Shown here: one piece after another, positions 42,446 through 50,270 of the stretch | Numbering within the stretch: position 1 is the first letter of the stretch | Layout of the letters: each line of letters opens with the position of its first letter | NCBI GenBank assembly: GCA_963719285.1 | Contig: CAVRBO010000002.1 | Coordinates: 1-64,000 of the forward strand | Reading direction: 5' to 3' | Origin: C-114 sp963719285 | GTDB lineage: Bacteria; Chloroflexota; Limnocylindria; Limnocylindrales; CSP1-4 | DNA: 64,000 nt | Made by a program: the position numbers and the translations under genes | The notes under the pieces: generated by a model | Seen by the model: only the letters and a program-made list of their open reading frames with translations | The model's database searches: none | Told to the model about the DNA's origin: nothing

Positions 42446-42451
42446 ATCGTA
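42446..42451 (-). promoter_or_regulatory. -10 box of the ligase-like gene
   Basis: TACGAT on the minus strand ends 6 nt before ATG 42439. It shares the 77-bp divergent region with the MFS promoter. Confidence 0.45.
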
Positions 42452-42504
42452 TCAGGGCCTGTTCCGTGCTCCGCCAGGGCGCTCGCGCGCTCGACGCCGC
42501 GCCC

Positions 42505-42510
42505 TATCAT
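42505..42510 (+). promoter_or_regulatory. -10 box of the MFS gene
   Basis: TATCAT ends 6 nt before GTG 42517. The string TATCATCGCGGC recurs before the carboxylase beta subunit gene at 63315, supporting a real promoter-start arrangement. Confidence 0.5.
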
Positions 42511-42516
42511 CGCGGC

Positions 42517-43842
42517 GTGGCCAGCTTGCCGGCTCGCGTCCCCGGACAGCCCCGTGCGATCGGGCTGATCGGCGCACTCGGCGCGCTCACGCCGTCCGGC
42601 CGGGCGGGCGTCCCGATCGCCTGGGCCCTGTACGACTTCGCGAACACGATCTACAGCTACGCGGTCGTGTCGTACGCGATGTCCCTGTGGACGGTGGACC
42701 GCCTCGGGCCGGCCGACGGCCAGTTCTGGTTCGGCATCGCGAACGCGGTGTCGGTGGGGCTCAACGCCCTCGTCTCGCCGGTCCTCGGCGCGGTCTCGGA
42801 TCGGGGCGGCAGGCGTCTGCCGTTCCTGCTGTTCTTCACCGGGCTGTGCGTCGTGTCCACGGCCGCGATCGCGCTGGTCCCGGGAGGGGGCGATCCGCTC
42901 GCGTTCCTCGGCCTGACCCTGTTCGCGATCGCGAACTTCGCGTACCAGGCGGCCCTCATCTACTACGACGCGACCCTGCCGGTCGTCTCGAAGCCCGAGT
43001 CGCGCGGTCGGGTGAGCGGGATCGGCGTCGCCACCGGCTACCTCGGCACGATCCTGATCGCGCTCCTCATCCTCGTGACGGCCTCCGGCTTCCAGCCGCT
43101 CACGTTCGTCATGGCCGCGGTCCTGTTCGCCCTGTTCGCCGCGCCGATCTTCCTCGTGGTCCGCGAGCCCAGGCACAACGACTACCGGTTCCGGATCGCG
43201 GACGCGCTCGGCTCGTGGGCCCAGCTGGGGCAGACGATCCGCGACGCGGGCGAAGTGCCGGGCCTCCGCCGGTTCCTGGTCGCCCGCCTCTTCTACACCG
43301 ACCCGGTCAACACGGTCATCGTCGTCATGTCCGTGTTCGCGACGCAGGCGATCGGTCTGAGCGCCGCCGGCGCGAACATCGTCCTGCTCATCCTCACGGT
43401 CGTGGCGGTCATCGCGTCGTTCGGCTGGGGCTTCCTCGTGGAGCGGATCGGCCCGAAGCGGACGCTCATGTACGTCCTGGGTTCGTGGTGCGTCGGGCTG
43501 GTGATCGCGGGCTCGATCCTCGCGCTGCCGACGTTCCTCATCGCGGGCGCGCTGCTGGGCAGCGGCCTGGGCGGTGTCTGGACCTCCGATCGGGTGTTCA
43601 TGCTCCGGCTGTCGCCGCCCGACAAGGTCGGCGAGTTCTTCGGGCTGTACGGCCTGGCCGGGAAATTCAGCGCGGTCACCGGCCCGGTCCTGTACGGGGT
43701 CATCGTGTCGACGCTGCTCGACGCGGGCTGGGGCAAGGGCGCCTACCAGGTGGGCATCCTGAGCTTCCTGGTCCTGATGGTCATCGGGATCGTCCTGCTC
43801 CGGTCCGTGCCGGACCGCCTCTCGGAGCCCGTCACCGCCTAG
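42517..43842 (+). CDS. MFS transporter of the UMF1/Atg22-like family
   Basis: A 441-aa protein with about 12 membrane segments. IAWALYDFANTIYSYAVVSY near residues 31-50 and the loop DRGGRRLPFLLFFTG (MFS motif A equivalent) are characteristic of the UMF1 (Atg22/BtlA-like) family, as is YDATLPVVSKPESRGRVSG with its G-x-G-x-A-x-G-Y-L-G continuation. Such proteins export amino acids or other metabolites from vacuoles in fungi; bacterial roles are mostly unknown. GTG 42517 directly follows a TATCAT box and no ribosome-binding site is present. It converges with the SDR pair, leaving only 7 bp between stops. Confidence 0.87.
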   Translation: MASLPARVPGQPRAIGLIGALGALTPSGRAGVPIAWALYDFANTIYSYAVVSYAMSLWTVDRLGPADGQFWFGIANAVSVGLNALVSPVLGAVSDRGGRRLPFLLFFTGLCVVSTAAIALVPGGGDPLAFLGLTLFAIANFAYQAALIYYDATLPVVSKPESRGRVSGIGVATGYLGTILIALLILVTASGFQPLTFVMAAVLFALFAAPIFLVVREPRHNDYRFRIADALGSWAQLGQTIRDAGEVPGLRRFLVARLFYTDPVNTVIVVMSVFATQAIGLSAAGANIVLLILTVVAVIASFGWGFLVERIGPKRTLMYVLGSWCVGLVIAGSILALPTFLIAGALLGSGLGGVWTSDRVFMLRLSPPDKVGEFFGLYGLAGKFSAVTGPVLYGVIVSTLLDAGWGKGAYQVGILSFLVLMVIGIVLLRSVPDRLSEPVTA

Positions 43843-43849
43843 GCATGCG

Positions 43850-44638
43850 TCAGTAGCCGGCGGTGAGGCCGAAGTCGATCGAGATCGCCGCGCCGGTGAT
43901 CGGGGCGGCCTCGGGTGTCGTCAGGTAGCGGATGAGCTCGGCGACCTCGGCGGGTCGGATGAACCGGGCCGGCCGTTGTGGGTAGGCCGCCAGCAACCCC
44001 CGCAGGTAGGCCTCGGGGTCGCCACCGCCGAACGTGTCGGCCTGGTAGTGGATCATCGGCGAGTCGACGTCGCCGGGGCAGACCGCGTTCACCCGGATGC
44101 GTCGCGCGGCGAGCTCGACGGCGAGCGCCTTGCTCAGGATGACCACGCCGCCCTTCGAGGCGCAGTAGATCGCCGCGCCCTTGTTGCCCCACAGACCGGC
44201 ATCGGAGGCCAGATTGACGATGCACCCACCGGCCGCCTCGAGGGCCGGGATGGCGTACCGGCACATGAAGAAGGTGGCCTTGAGGTTGACGTCCATCACC
44301 CGGTCCCAGTCGGCCCCGGTCATGGTGTCGGACGGGCCCTCGACCCAGACGCCGGCGCAGTTGACGAGGACATCGAGGCGACCGCCCCACGCCGTCGCCG
44401 CCGCCACCGACCGTTCGCACTCCGCCACGGACGCCAGGTCGGCCACGACGCCGCCGGCATCGATGCCCGCCGTCCGGAGCTCGCCGAGGGCCCGGTCGAG
44501 GCCGGGTCCGTCGCGGTCGACGAGGAAGACGCGCAGGCCGTCCGCCCCGAGCCGGTCGACCGCCGCCCGGCCGATGCCGGAGGCAGCGCCGGTGACGAGC
44601 GCGACGCGCGATCCGGTCGCTGCCGAGGCGTCGGACAT
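43850..44638 (-). CDS. SDR-family oxidoreductase 1
   Basis: A 262-aa classical short-chain dehydrogenase: cofactor motif VTGAASGIGRAAV with the acidic VDRDG after strand 2 (favouring NAD), VLVNCAGVW, the catalytic Ser of NLASDAGLWG and Y-x3-K in IYCASKGG, then NAVCPGDVDSPM. Length is normal. ATG 44638 shares its A with the stop of the preceding SDR (TGATG), so the two are translationally coupled. The CPGDVDSPM loop resembles 3-hydroxybutyrate and glucose dehydrogenase-type SDRs, but the substrate cannot be fixed. Confidence 0.88.
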   Translation of the reverse strand: MSDASAATGSRVALVTGAASGIGRAAVDRLGADGLRVFLVDRDGPGLDRALGELRTAGIDAGGVVADLASVAECERSVAAATAWGGRLDVLVNCAGVWVEGPSDTMTGADWDRVMDVNLKATFFMCRYAIPALEAAGGCIVNLASDAGLWGNKGAAIYCASKGGVVILSKALAVELAARRIRVNAVCPGDVDSPMIHYQADTFGGGDPEAYLRGLLAAYPQRPARFIRPAEVAELIRYLTTPEAAPITGAAISIDFGLTAGY

Positions 44639-45432
44639 CAGTACCAGGCTTCCCTGGCGCCCTTGAACTCCTGGATCGTGTTGCCACCGTCGACGACGAT
44701 GCCCTGGCCGGTCACGTAGCTCGCCGCGTCCGAGGCCAGGAACGCGATGACCTCGCCGACTTCCGCCGGCGTCCCCGACCGACCGAGCGGCGTGTTCTCG
44801 CCCCCGATCGCCTCGTGGATGAGCTGCGAGGCCGAGGCGATCCAGCCCGGCAGGACCGCGTTGACGGTCACTCCCCGGGGCCCCATCTCGATCGCGAGGC
44901 CATGCACCAGGCCCATGATCCCGGCCTTCGCCGCGGAGTAGACCGTCGAGGCCGGGTTGCTCACGATCGGCCCGGTCACCGACGAGACGAACACGATGCG
45001 CCCCTGGCCGGACGCCACGATGGCCGGCAGGGCTGCCTTCGTCACGGCGAACGGGATGCGCAGGTTCTGGGCGATGCCGCGGTCCCACTCGTCCTCGGTC
45101 ATGTCGAGGACGTCGTTCGAGACCTCCTCCGCGCCGACGGTGACCATCCCCGCGTTGTTCACGAGGATGTCGAGCCGGTCATGGGCCGCGAGGACCTCGG
45201 CGATGAGCGTCGCGGCCGCGCCCGGGACCGTGAGGTCGCCCACGTGGCCGCTGGCCGCGACGCCCGCGCCGCGGAGCTCGGCGACCCGGTCGTCGATCCG
45301 GGCGGTCGTCGACGCGATGGCCAGGGTCGCGCCGCCGGCGCCCAGGATGCGGGCCGTCGAGAAGCCGATGCCGTGCGGCCCGCCGGCGCCCGTGACGAGC
45401 GCGACCCGGCCCGCGAATTGTCCGTCGCCCAC
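44638..45432 (-). CDS. SDR-family oxidoreductase 2
   Basis: A 264-aa short-chain dehydrogenase with VTGAGGPHGIGFSTAR (a G-x5-G-I-G variant), LVNNAGMV, the catalytic Ser of FVSSVTGPIV, Y-x3-K in YSAAKAGIMG and the C-terminal SYVTGQGIVVDGGNTI typical of FabG-like members. The Thr after ASTTARID suggests an NADP preference. GTG 45432 lies 10 bp from the galE stop. Two coupled, different SDRs usually serve consecutive steps or a heteromeric enzyme; the pathway is not visible here. Confidence 0.87.
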   Translation of the reverse strand: MGDGQFAGRVALVTGAGGPHGIGFSTARILGAGGATLAIASTTARIDDRVAELRGAGVAASGHVGDLTVPGAAATLIAEVLAAHDRLDILVNNAGMVTVGAEEVSNDVLDMTEDEWDRGIAQNLRIPFAVTKAALPAIVASGQGRIVFVSSVTGPIVSNPASTVYSAAKAGIMGLVHGLAIEMGPRGVTVNAVLPGWIASASQLIHEAIGGENTPLGRSGTPAEVGEVIAFLASDAASYVTGQGIVVDGGNTIQEFKGAREAWY

Positions 45433-45442
45433 GTTGCGGGCC

Positions 45443-46435
45443 TCAGCCGCGGTCGCTGTAGCCGGCCGGATGAGCGCGCCGCCAGGCCCAGGCCGAGCCG
45501 ATCATCTCGGCCAGCGATCCGTGGCGGGGCTCCCAGCCGAGCCGCTCGCGGGCGCGCTCCGTCCGGGCGACCAGGACCGGCGGGTCGCCCTCGCGGCGGG
45601 GCCCGATGCGGGTCGGGATGGGATGGCCCACGACGCCCTCCGCCGCCGCGACGACCTGGCGGACGCTGAAGCCCGAGCCACTCCCGAGGTTGCAGGCGAC
45701 GAACGCCGGGGCGTCGACCGCCCCGGTCGCTTCGAGTGCCCGGATGTGGGCGTCGGCCAGGTCGACGACGTGGATGTAGTCACGGATCGGCGTGCCATCG
45801 GGCGTGGGGTAGTCGCCCCCGAAGAGCTCGAGCTCCTCGTTCCGTTCCACCGCTCCGAGGATGTTCGGGATGAGGTGGGTCTCAGGGTCGTGGACCTCCC
45901 CGTACGCGTCGGATGCCCCGGCCGCGTTGAAATACCGGAGGCTGACGCTGCGCAGGCCGTACGCCCGTCCGTACCAGTCGAGGGCGCCCTCGAACGTCCG
46001 TTTCGTCTCGCCGTACGGGTTGATCGGCCGGAGCGGAGCGTCCTCGGGGATCGGCGTCGCTTCCGGTTCGCCGTACACCGCGGCCGTGGAGCTGAACACG
46101 ACCCGCATGACCCCGGCCGCCCGCGCCGCGTCGAGCAGGGCGATGCCGCCGGCGACGTTCTGCCGGTAGTAGCGGGCCGGCTCGCGGATCGACTCGCCGA
46201 CGAGCGAGCGAGCCGCGCAGTGAAGGATCGCGTCGACCCGATGGTCGCGCAGGGCGGCCATCGTGGACGCCTCGACCCCGTAGTTCTGGCGGAGGTGGGT
46301 GACTCCCGCCGGCACGGCGCCCGGGTGTCCGGTCGAGCAATCGTCCATGACGATCGGCACGTGCCCGGCGGCGATCAGTGCCTCGACCGTCACCGACCCG
46401 ATGTACCCGGCGCCGCCGGTGACGAGGACCCTCAT
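45443..46435 (-). CDS. galE: UDP-glucose 4-epimerase
   Basis: A 330-aa extended SDR. MRVLVTGGAGYIGSVTVEAL binds NAD. FSSTAAVYGEPEATPI supplies the active-site Ser/Thr, INPYGETKRTFEGAL gives the Y-x3-K pair, LRYFNAAGAS and the sugar-binding PDGTPIRDYIHVVDLADAH complete the GalE signature. Length is typical. It interconverts UDP-glucose and UDP-galactose for surface polysaccharide, and UDP-glucose is also the donor for the NdvB-like enzyme and plausibly the GpgS-like one. ATG 46435 overlaps the TPR gene stop as ATGA. Confidence 0.93.
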   Translation of the reverse strand: MRVLVTGGAGYIGSVTVEALIAAGHVPIVMDDCSTGHPGAVPAGVTHLRQNYGVEASTMAALRDHRVDAILHCAARSLVGESIREPARYYRQNVAGGIALLDAARAAGVMRVVFSSTAAVYGEPEATPIPEDAPLRPINPYGETKRTFEGALDWYGRAYGLRSVSLRYFNAAGASDAYGEVHDPETHLIPNILGAVERNEELELFGGDYPTPDGTPIRDYIHVVDLADAHIRALEATGAVDAPAFVACNLGSGSGFSVRQVVAAAEGVVGHPIPTRIGPRREGDPPVLVARTERARERLGWEPRHGSLAEMIGSAWAWRRAHPAGYSDRG

Positions 46436-46941
46436 CGATCCCGAGGCGGCCGGACCTGCTGCAGGTCGGCGGCCGGCCACTCGACGTCCGGACGCCCGCC
46501 CGGGGACGGTCGGACGCCGGGGTCGGCCGGCAGGTCGCTCGCGAGAGGCACGGGAGCGCCCGGCTCGGCGGCCTGCGACTCGGACGTCGTCGTGGGTCCG
46601 GGCGATGCCTCTTCTGCGACCGCGGGCTCGGCGTCGGACGCCGGGCCGGGGGCCTCGACCGGCTCGGTGGCGACGGGCGGGCGGACCTCCTCCGGATGGG
46701 CGGCCTCGAGCTCGGCCACCAGCCTGCGCGCGACGGCGTTCTCCGAATCGACCTTGAGCGCCCGCCGGCCGAATGCGATGGCCGTCCGATCGTCGCCCTT
46801 CAGGCGGGCGACCTTGGCCAGTCCGACGATCGCGATCGCGTTCTGGCTGTCGGCGTCGATGGCCTGCCAGTACAGGCGTTCCGCCACGTCGAACGCTCCC
46901 GTCCCGAGCGCGCGCTCGGCCTGGAGCAGGAGCTCGATCAT
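46432..46941 (-). CDS. TPR-containing protein with Pro/Glu-rich tail
   Basis: A 169-aa protein. The first ~80 residues form two tetratricopeptide-like helix pairs (AERALGTGAFDVAERLYWQA then IDADSQNAIAIVGLAKVARL, and GDDRTAIAFGRRALKVDSEN). The remaining ~85 residues are Pro/Glu/Ala-rich and probably disordered. It has no signal peptide or membrane segment. Its start overlaps the CCA-type nucleotidyltransferase stop and its stop overlaps the galE start, so it belongs to a coupled run. A protein-interaction role is likely; no partner is evident. Confidence 0.75.
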   Translation of the reverse strand: MIELLLQAERALGTGAFDVAERLYWQAIDADSQNAIAIVGLAKVARLKGDDRTAIAFGRRALKVDSENAVARRLVAELEAAHPEEVRPPVATEPVEAPGPASDAEPAVAEEASPGPTTTSESQAAEPGAPVPLASDLPADPGVRPSPGGRPDVEWPAADLQQVRPPRDR

Positions 46942-48374
46942 CCAGCCTCCCTCGAGGGTCCGGGCGCCGGCCGGCCGGTCGACGCAGCAGCGCTGTCCGC
47001 CATCGTAGAGGCCAGCTCGCGGGCGAGTGCGACGAGGGTCGCGGGACGGTTCAGCGAGGGTTCGGTCATCACCCGCTCGAGGAGGGCGTGGAGGATCAGG
47101 CCGACCAGCGGGCCGGGCACGAGCCCGAGCTCGCGGATGAGGTCGTCGCCGCGGACCGCGAGGCCGGACAGGTCCAGGACGACGTTCCCGGCCAGCTCGG
47201 CGGCGACCCGTGAGCGGAGCGTACGCAGGCCGCCCGCATCGGCCGGCACGCCGCTGCCCAGATTGTCCGCCTCCCGGAGAGCGAACAGGTCGTCGAGGCG
47301 GGCCGGACCCACCTTGGCGATGAACCGCCGGACGGCGGCGTCGCTCCAGGCGGGCTCGTACGCGAACATGTGCTGACGGACGAGATGGGTCACCTCGTCG
47401 ATCGTCTCGCGTGGCGCATGCCAGGCCCGCAGGAGGTCGCCCGCCAGCTCGGCGCCCACGACATCGTGGCCGTAGAAGTGCCCATCGGCCGCCGTGACCG
47501 GCTTGCCGACGTCATGGAGGAGCGCCGCCCAGCGGACCGTCCGGTCGCGGCCGGCCGCCGCGGTCGCGTCGACCGAACGCAGCACGTGTGCCCACAGGTC
47601 CTCGCCCGGGATCTTGTTCTGCTCGATGCCCCGCTGGGCCTCGAGGACCGGCGCGATCGCGGCAAGCAGCCCGGTGTCGGCGAGGATCCGCAGGCCGACC
47701 GAGGGCCGGGGGGCGTCGAGGAGCTTCCCGAGTTCGGCCACGATCCGTTCACCGGACAGGTGCGCCGCCAGGGGGGCGGACGCCGCGATCGCGTCGAGCG
47801 TCGCGGGCTCGATCGTGAAGTCGAGCACGGCCGCCAGGCGGGCGGCGCGGAGCATCCGCAGCGCGTCCTCGTTGAAGCGGATGGCGGGGTCGCCCACGGC
47901 GCGCAGGACTCGCCGCTCCGTATCGGCCCGCCCGTCGAACGGATCGACGAGGTGGGTCGGCTCGCCGGGTGCGCCCCCGTACGCCATCGCGTTGACCGTG
48001 AAATCGCGTCGTCCCAGGTCGAGCTCGACCCGGTCGCCGAACTCGACGTGGTGCGGCCGCCGGAAGTCCGCGTACTCGTGATCCGAGCGGAACGTCGTGA
48101 TCTCGACGTCCCCGGGTCGCCCGGAGCCGGGGCCGTCCGAGCCCCCGGCCATGTCCACGCCCACGGCGACCGTCCCGAACACGTTCTCGTAGCGCGCCGC
48201 GGGGAAGAGTCCGACGACCCGGTCGGGCAGGGCGTCGGTCGCCAGGTCCCAGTCGTCCGGCTCCCGGCCGAGGAAGTGGTCGCGCACGCTGCCGCCGACG
48301 ACATACGCCTGATGGCCGCCGGCCCGCAACCGGTCGAACAGGGCCTGCACCGCCGGCGGGACCGACAGCGTCAC
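46938..48374 (-). CDS. cca: tRNA nucleotidyltransferase / poly(A) polymerase family with HD domain
   Basis: A 478-aa class II nucleotidyltransferase. AYVVGGSVRDHFLGREPDDW then DLATDA carries the G-G-x-V-R-D and D-x-D metal motifs; LGRRDFTVNAMAYG and RFNEDALRMLRAARLAA are the conserved tRNA-binding-domain signatures. An HD phosphohydrolase-like domain follows (RWAALLHDVGKPVTAADGHF, H..HD). This layout fits CCA-adding enzymes or A-adding relatives. GTG 48374 has GGGGGAG at ribosome-binding distance, and the open frame before it is a shadow of the HNH gene. Whether it adds CCA or only A cannot be told without comparison. Confidence 0.88.
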   Translation of the reverse strand: MTLSVPPAVQALFDRLRAGGHQAYVVGGSVRDHFLGREPDDWDLATDALPDRVVGLFPAARYENVFGTVAVGVDMAGGSDGPGSGRPGDVEITTFRSDHEYADFRRPHHVEFGDRVELDLGRRDFTVNAMAYGGAPGEPTHLVDPFDGRADTERRVLRAVGDPAIRFNEDALRMLRAARLAAVLDFTIEPATLDAIAASAPLAAHLSGERIVAELGKLLDAPRPSVGLRILADTGLLAAIAPVLEAQRGIEQNKIPGEDLWAHVLRSVDATAAAGRDRTVRWAALLHDVGKPVTAADGHFYGHDVVGAELAGDLLRAWHAPRETIDEVTHLVRQHMFAYEPAWSDAAVRRFIAKVGPARLDDLFALREADNLGSGVPADAGGLRTLRSRVAAELAGNVVLDLSGLAVRGDDLIRELGLVPGPLVGLILHALLERVMTEPSLNRPATLVALARELASTMADSAAASTGRPAPGPSREAG

Positions 48375-48408
48375 ATCCGCTCCCCCGGGCGACGACACCC
48401 GGCCCGCC

Positions 48409-48924
48409 TCAGTTCCGGCCGAGGAAGAGGTAGTCCCGCCAGTTCTCGTTGCGGACGTCCTGGAGGTACGGCACGAAGAGTGAGTAGACGTCGCTCCGCG
48501 GCTCGAACGGTGCGCGCTGGAGGCGGAACCGGGCCTCATCCAGCGTCTTGCCACCCTTGCGATGGTTGCAGCCCTTGCAGGCCGCGACGAGGTTCTCCCA
48601 GGTGTGGCCACCGCCGCGGTGTCGCGGCACGACATGATCGAGGGTCAGGTCGTTCGACTGGCGCCCGCAGTACTGGCAGGTGTGGCGGTCGCGACTGAAG
48701 ATCTCGCGCCGGGTCAGCTTGACCCGGGGGCGGGGCCGGCGGACGTGGTGCTGGAGACGGATGACCGACGGCGCCCGATAGGCCTCGCGGGGCGTGCGGA
48801 TCTCCTGGTGGTCGAACTCGATCACCTCGGCCTTCTCTCCGAAGACGAGGCGGAACGCCCGCGGCAGGTTGCAGACGTTCAGGGGTTCGTAGTTCTGGTT
48901 CAGGACCAGTACGACACCGTCCAT
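48409..48924 (-). CDS. HNH endonuclease-family protein
   Basis: A 171-aa protein with an N-terminal ~75-residue region (VLNQNYEPLNVCNLPRAFRL, FGEKAEVIEFD) and an HNH fold: first zinc Cys pair CQYCG, LTLDHVVPRHRGGGHTWENL with the catalytic His, and second pair ACKGCNHRKGGKT. This two-part type is widespread and single-copy in Actinobacteria, Cyanobacteria and Chloroflexota and is not tied to mobile elements. ATG 48924 follows a TATCCT box by 7 nt. Function in vivo is unknown. Confidence 0.88.
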   Translation of the reverse strand: MDGVVLVLNQNYEPLNVCNLPRAFRLVFGEKAEVIEFDHQEIRTPREAYRAPSVIRLQHHVRRPRPRVKLTRREIFSRDRHTCQYCGRQSNDLTLDHVVPRHRGGGHTWENLVAACKGCNHRKGGKTLDEARFRLQRAPFEPRSDVYSLFVPYLQDVRNENWRDYLFLGRN

Positions 48925-48931
48925 CGGCGGG

Positions 48932-48937
48932 AGGATA
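48932..48937 (-). promoter_or_regulatory. -10 box of the HNH gene
   Basis: TATCCT on the minus strand ends 7 nt before ATG 48924. The rest of the 214-bp gap up to 49138 holds no gene or repeat that I can see. Confidence 0.45.
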
Positions 48938-49138
48938 GCAGGAGGCGCGCGAGGGGGATCGGCGTGACCCGTTCAGGCCCCGTTCGGACATGCGGGCCGG
49001 GACATGGAGGATCTGGGAATGGCCGCGGATCCGTACGGCCGTGGGTGCAGACCGGTGGCGTCATGCCCGCGCCGCCCGTTCGATGCACCTTTGGCCATGG
49101 ACCCGGGGACCGCGGATCCGCTGACCCGCGCTCGGACC

Positions 49139-50071
49139 TCAATCCGCGCGGCCGGTCGGCGCGCCCGTCGAGGCGTCCCAGCCGCCGGCCTGGCCGACCT
49201 TGGTCGTGAGCGGTCGGCCCAGGATGCCTGCCGCGAAGCGGGCTGCCGCGAGGACGCCGGCCAGGTCGACGCCGTGCTCCCACCCGGACGCGTCGAGGAA
49301 GTAGACGAGGTCCTCGGTCGCGAGGTTGCCGGCCGCGCCTGGCGCGTACGGACAGCCGCCCGTACCTCCGGCGGCCGCGTCGAAGCAGCGGACGCCGGCT
49401 ACGAGACCCGCCGCCACGTTGGCCAGCGCCGTGCCGCGGGTGTCGTGGAAGTGGTAGGCGATCCGCTCGATCGGGATCCCGCCGGCGATCGCCGCCGCGG
49501 TGAGCGCCGCGACCTGGTCCGGTACGCCGACGCCGATCGTGTCGCCGAAGCAGATCTCCTCGGCGCCCATCTCCAGCAGCCGGTGCCCGACGGCGACGAC
49601 GGCCGACGGTTCGACCCGGCCGGTGTACGGACAGCCGAACGCGGTCGAGACATAGGCCCGGCGCCACCAGCCGCGCTGGCCCGCCCGGGCGAGGACCGGC
49701 TCGAAGGCGGTGAGCGACTCCTCGACGGTCATCCCGATGTTGCGCTCCGTGAACGCGGACGAGGCCGCGCTGAAGACCGCGATCGCGTCGGCGCCGGCGG
49801 CTTCGGCCCGCTCCAGGCCGCGCAGGTTCGGGACGAGGACCGGATATCGAACGCCCGGCGCGCGAGGCAGGCTCCGCAGGAGCTCATCGGCGTCGGCGAG
49901 CTGGGGGATGGCTGTCGGCGAGACGAAGCTCGTCGCCTCGATCTCGCGCAGGCCGGCGGCCGCGAGCAGGTCGAGGAACCGGAGCTTGTCCGCCGTCGCG
50001 ACCGGCGTCGCCTCGTTCTGGAGGCCGTCGCGTGGCCCGACCTCGTAGATGCGGACGCGTCGGTCGGTCAT
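49139..50071 (-). CDS. mvaB: Hydroxymethylglutaryl-CoA lyase
   Basis: A 310-aa TIM-barrel enzyme. RIYEVGPRDGLQNEATPVAT is the family signature start (E-V-G-P-R-D-G-L-Q-N-E). FVSPTAIPQLADADE, SAAFTERNIG-like SSAFTERNIGM, the metal-binding YHFHDTRGTALANV and the catalytic-Cys loop GGTGGCPYAPGAAGN complete it. It cleaves HMG-CoA to acetoacetate and acetyl-CoA, the last step of leucine degradation. It follows a 58-aa ORF (22-bp gap) and the biotin-carboxylase protein in the same direction, as in liu clusters. The RNTERSF-type orientation of residues shows no missing motif. Confidence 0.93.
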   Translation of the reverse strand: MTDRRVRIYEVGPRDGLQNEATPVATADKLRFLDLLAAAGLREIEATSFVSPTAIPQLADADELLRSLPRAPGVRYPVLVPNLRGLERAEAAGADAIAVFSAASSAFTERNIGMTVEESLTAFEPVLARAGQRGWWRRAYVSTAFGCPYTGRVEPSAVVAVGHRLLEMGAEEICFGDTIGVGVPDQVAALTAAAIAGGIPIERIAYHFHDTRGTALANVAAGLVAGVRCFDAAAGGTGGCPYAPGAAGNLATEDLVYFLDASGWEHGVDLAGVLAAARFAAGILGRPLTTKVGQAGGWDASTGAPTGRAD

Positions 50072-50093
50072 CGGCCCGAGGATCGGCCGGCGG

Positions 50094-50270
50094 TCAGACG
50101 CGCGGCGGGGTCATCGCGCGCTCCACGCGAGCGATCTCGACCTCGATCTTCGCGAGCTCCTCGAGCGCGGCGTGGTACGCCTCGCTGCCGAGCGGGGCCG
50201 TGTCGCGTCTCCGGCGGGCCGCGACGTGGTCGATCAGCAGGCCTTCGCGCGTCTTGGTCGGTTCGGTCAT
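50094..50270 (-). CDS. 58-aa helical protein coupled to the carboxylase gene
   Basis: A short ORF starting MTEPTKTREGLLIDHVAARR and containing AYHAALEELAKIEVEIARVE, a clear heptad-like helix. It has no hydrophobic segment. Its ATG overlaps the carboxylase stop as ATGA, and AGGAGG lies just before it, so translation is well supported. Position between the carboxylase alpha subunit and HMG-CoA lyase recalls the small epsilon subunits of actinobacterial acyl-CoA carboxylases, but the RGxPT-type epsilon motif is absent. I do not recognise a family. A small accessory subunit or chaperone of the carboxylase is a reasonable guess. Confidence 0.7.
   Translation of the reverse strand: MTEPTKTREGLLIDHVAARRRRDTAPLGSEAYHAALEELAKIEVEIARVERAMTPPRV

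Noticed and set aside
48925..49138. Gap between the HNH gene and HMG-CoA lyase searched for a riboswitch or small RNA
   Set aside because: No stable stem series, terminator or known riboswitch core could be recognised by eye.
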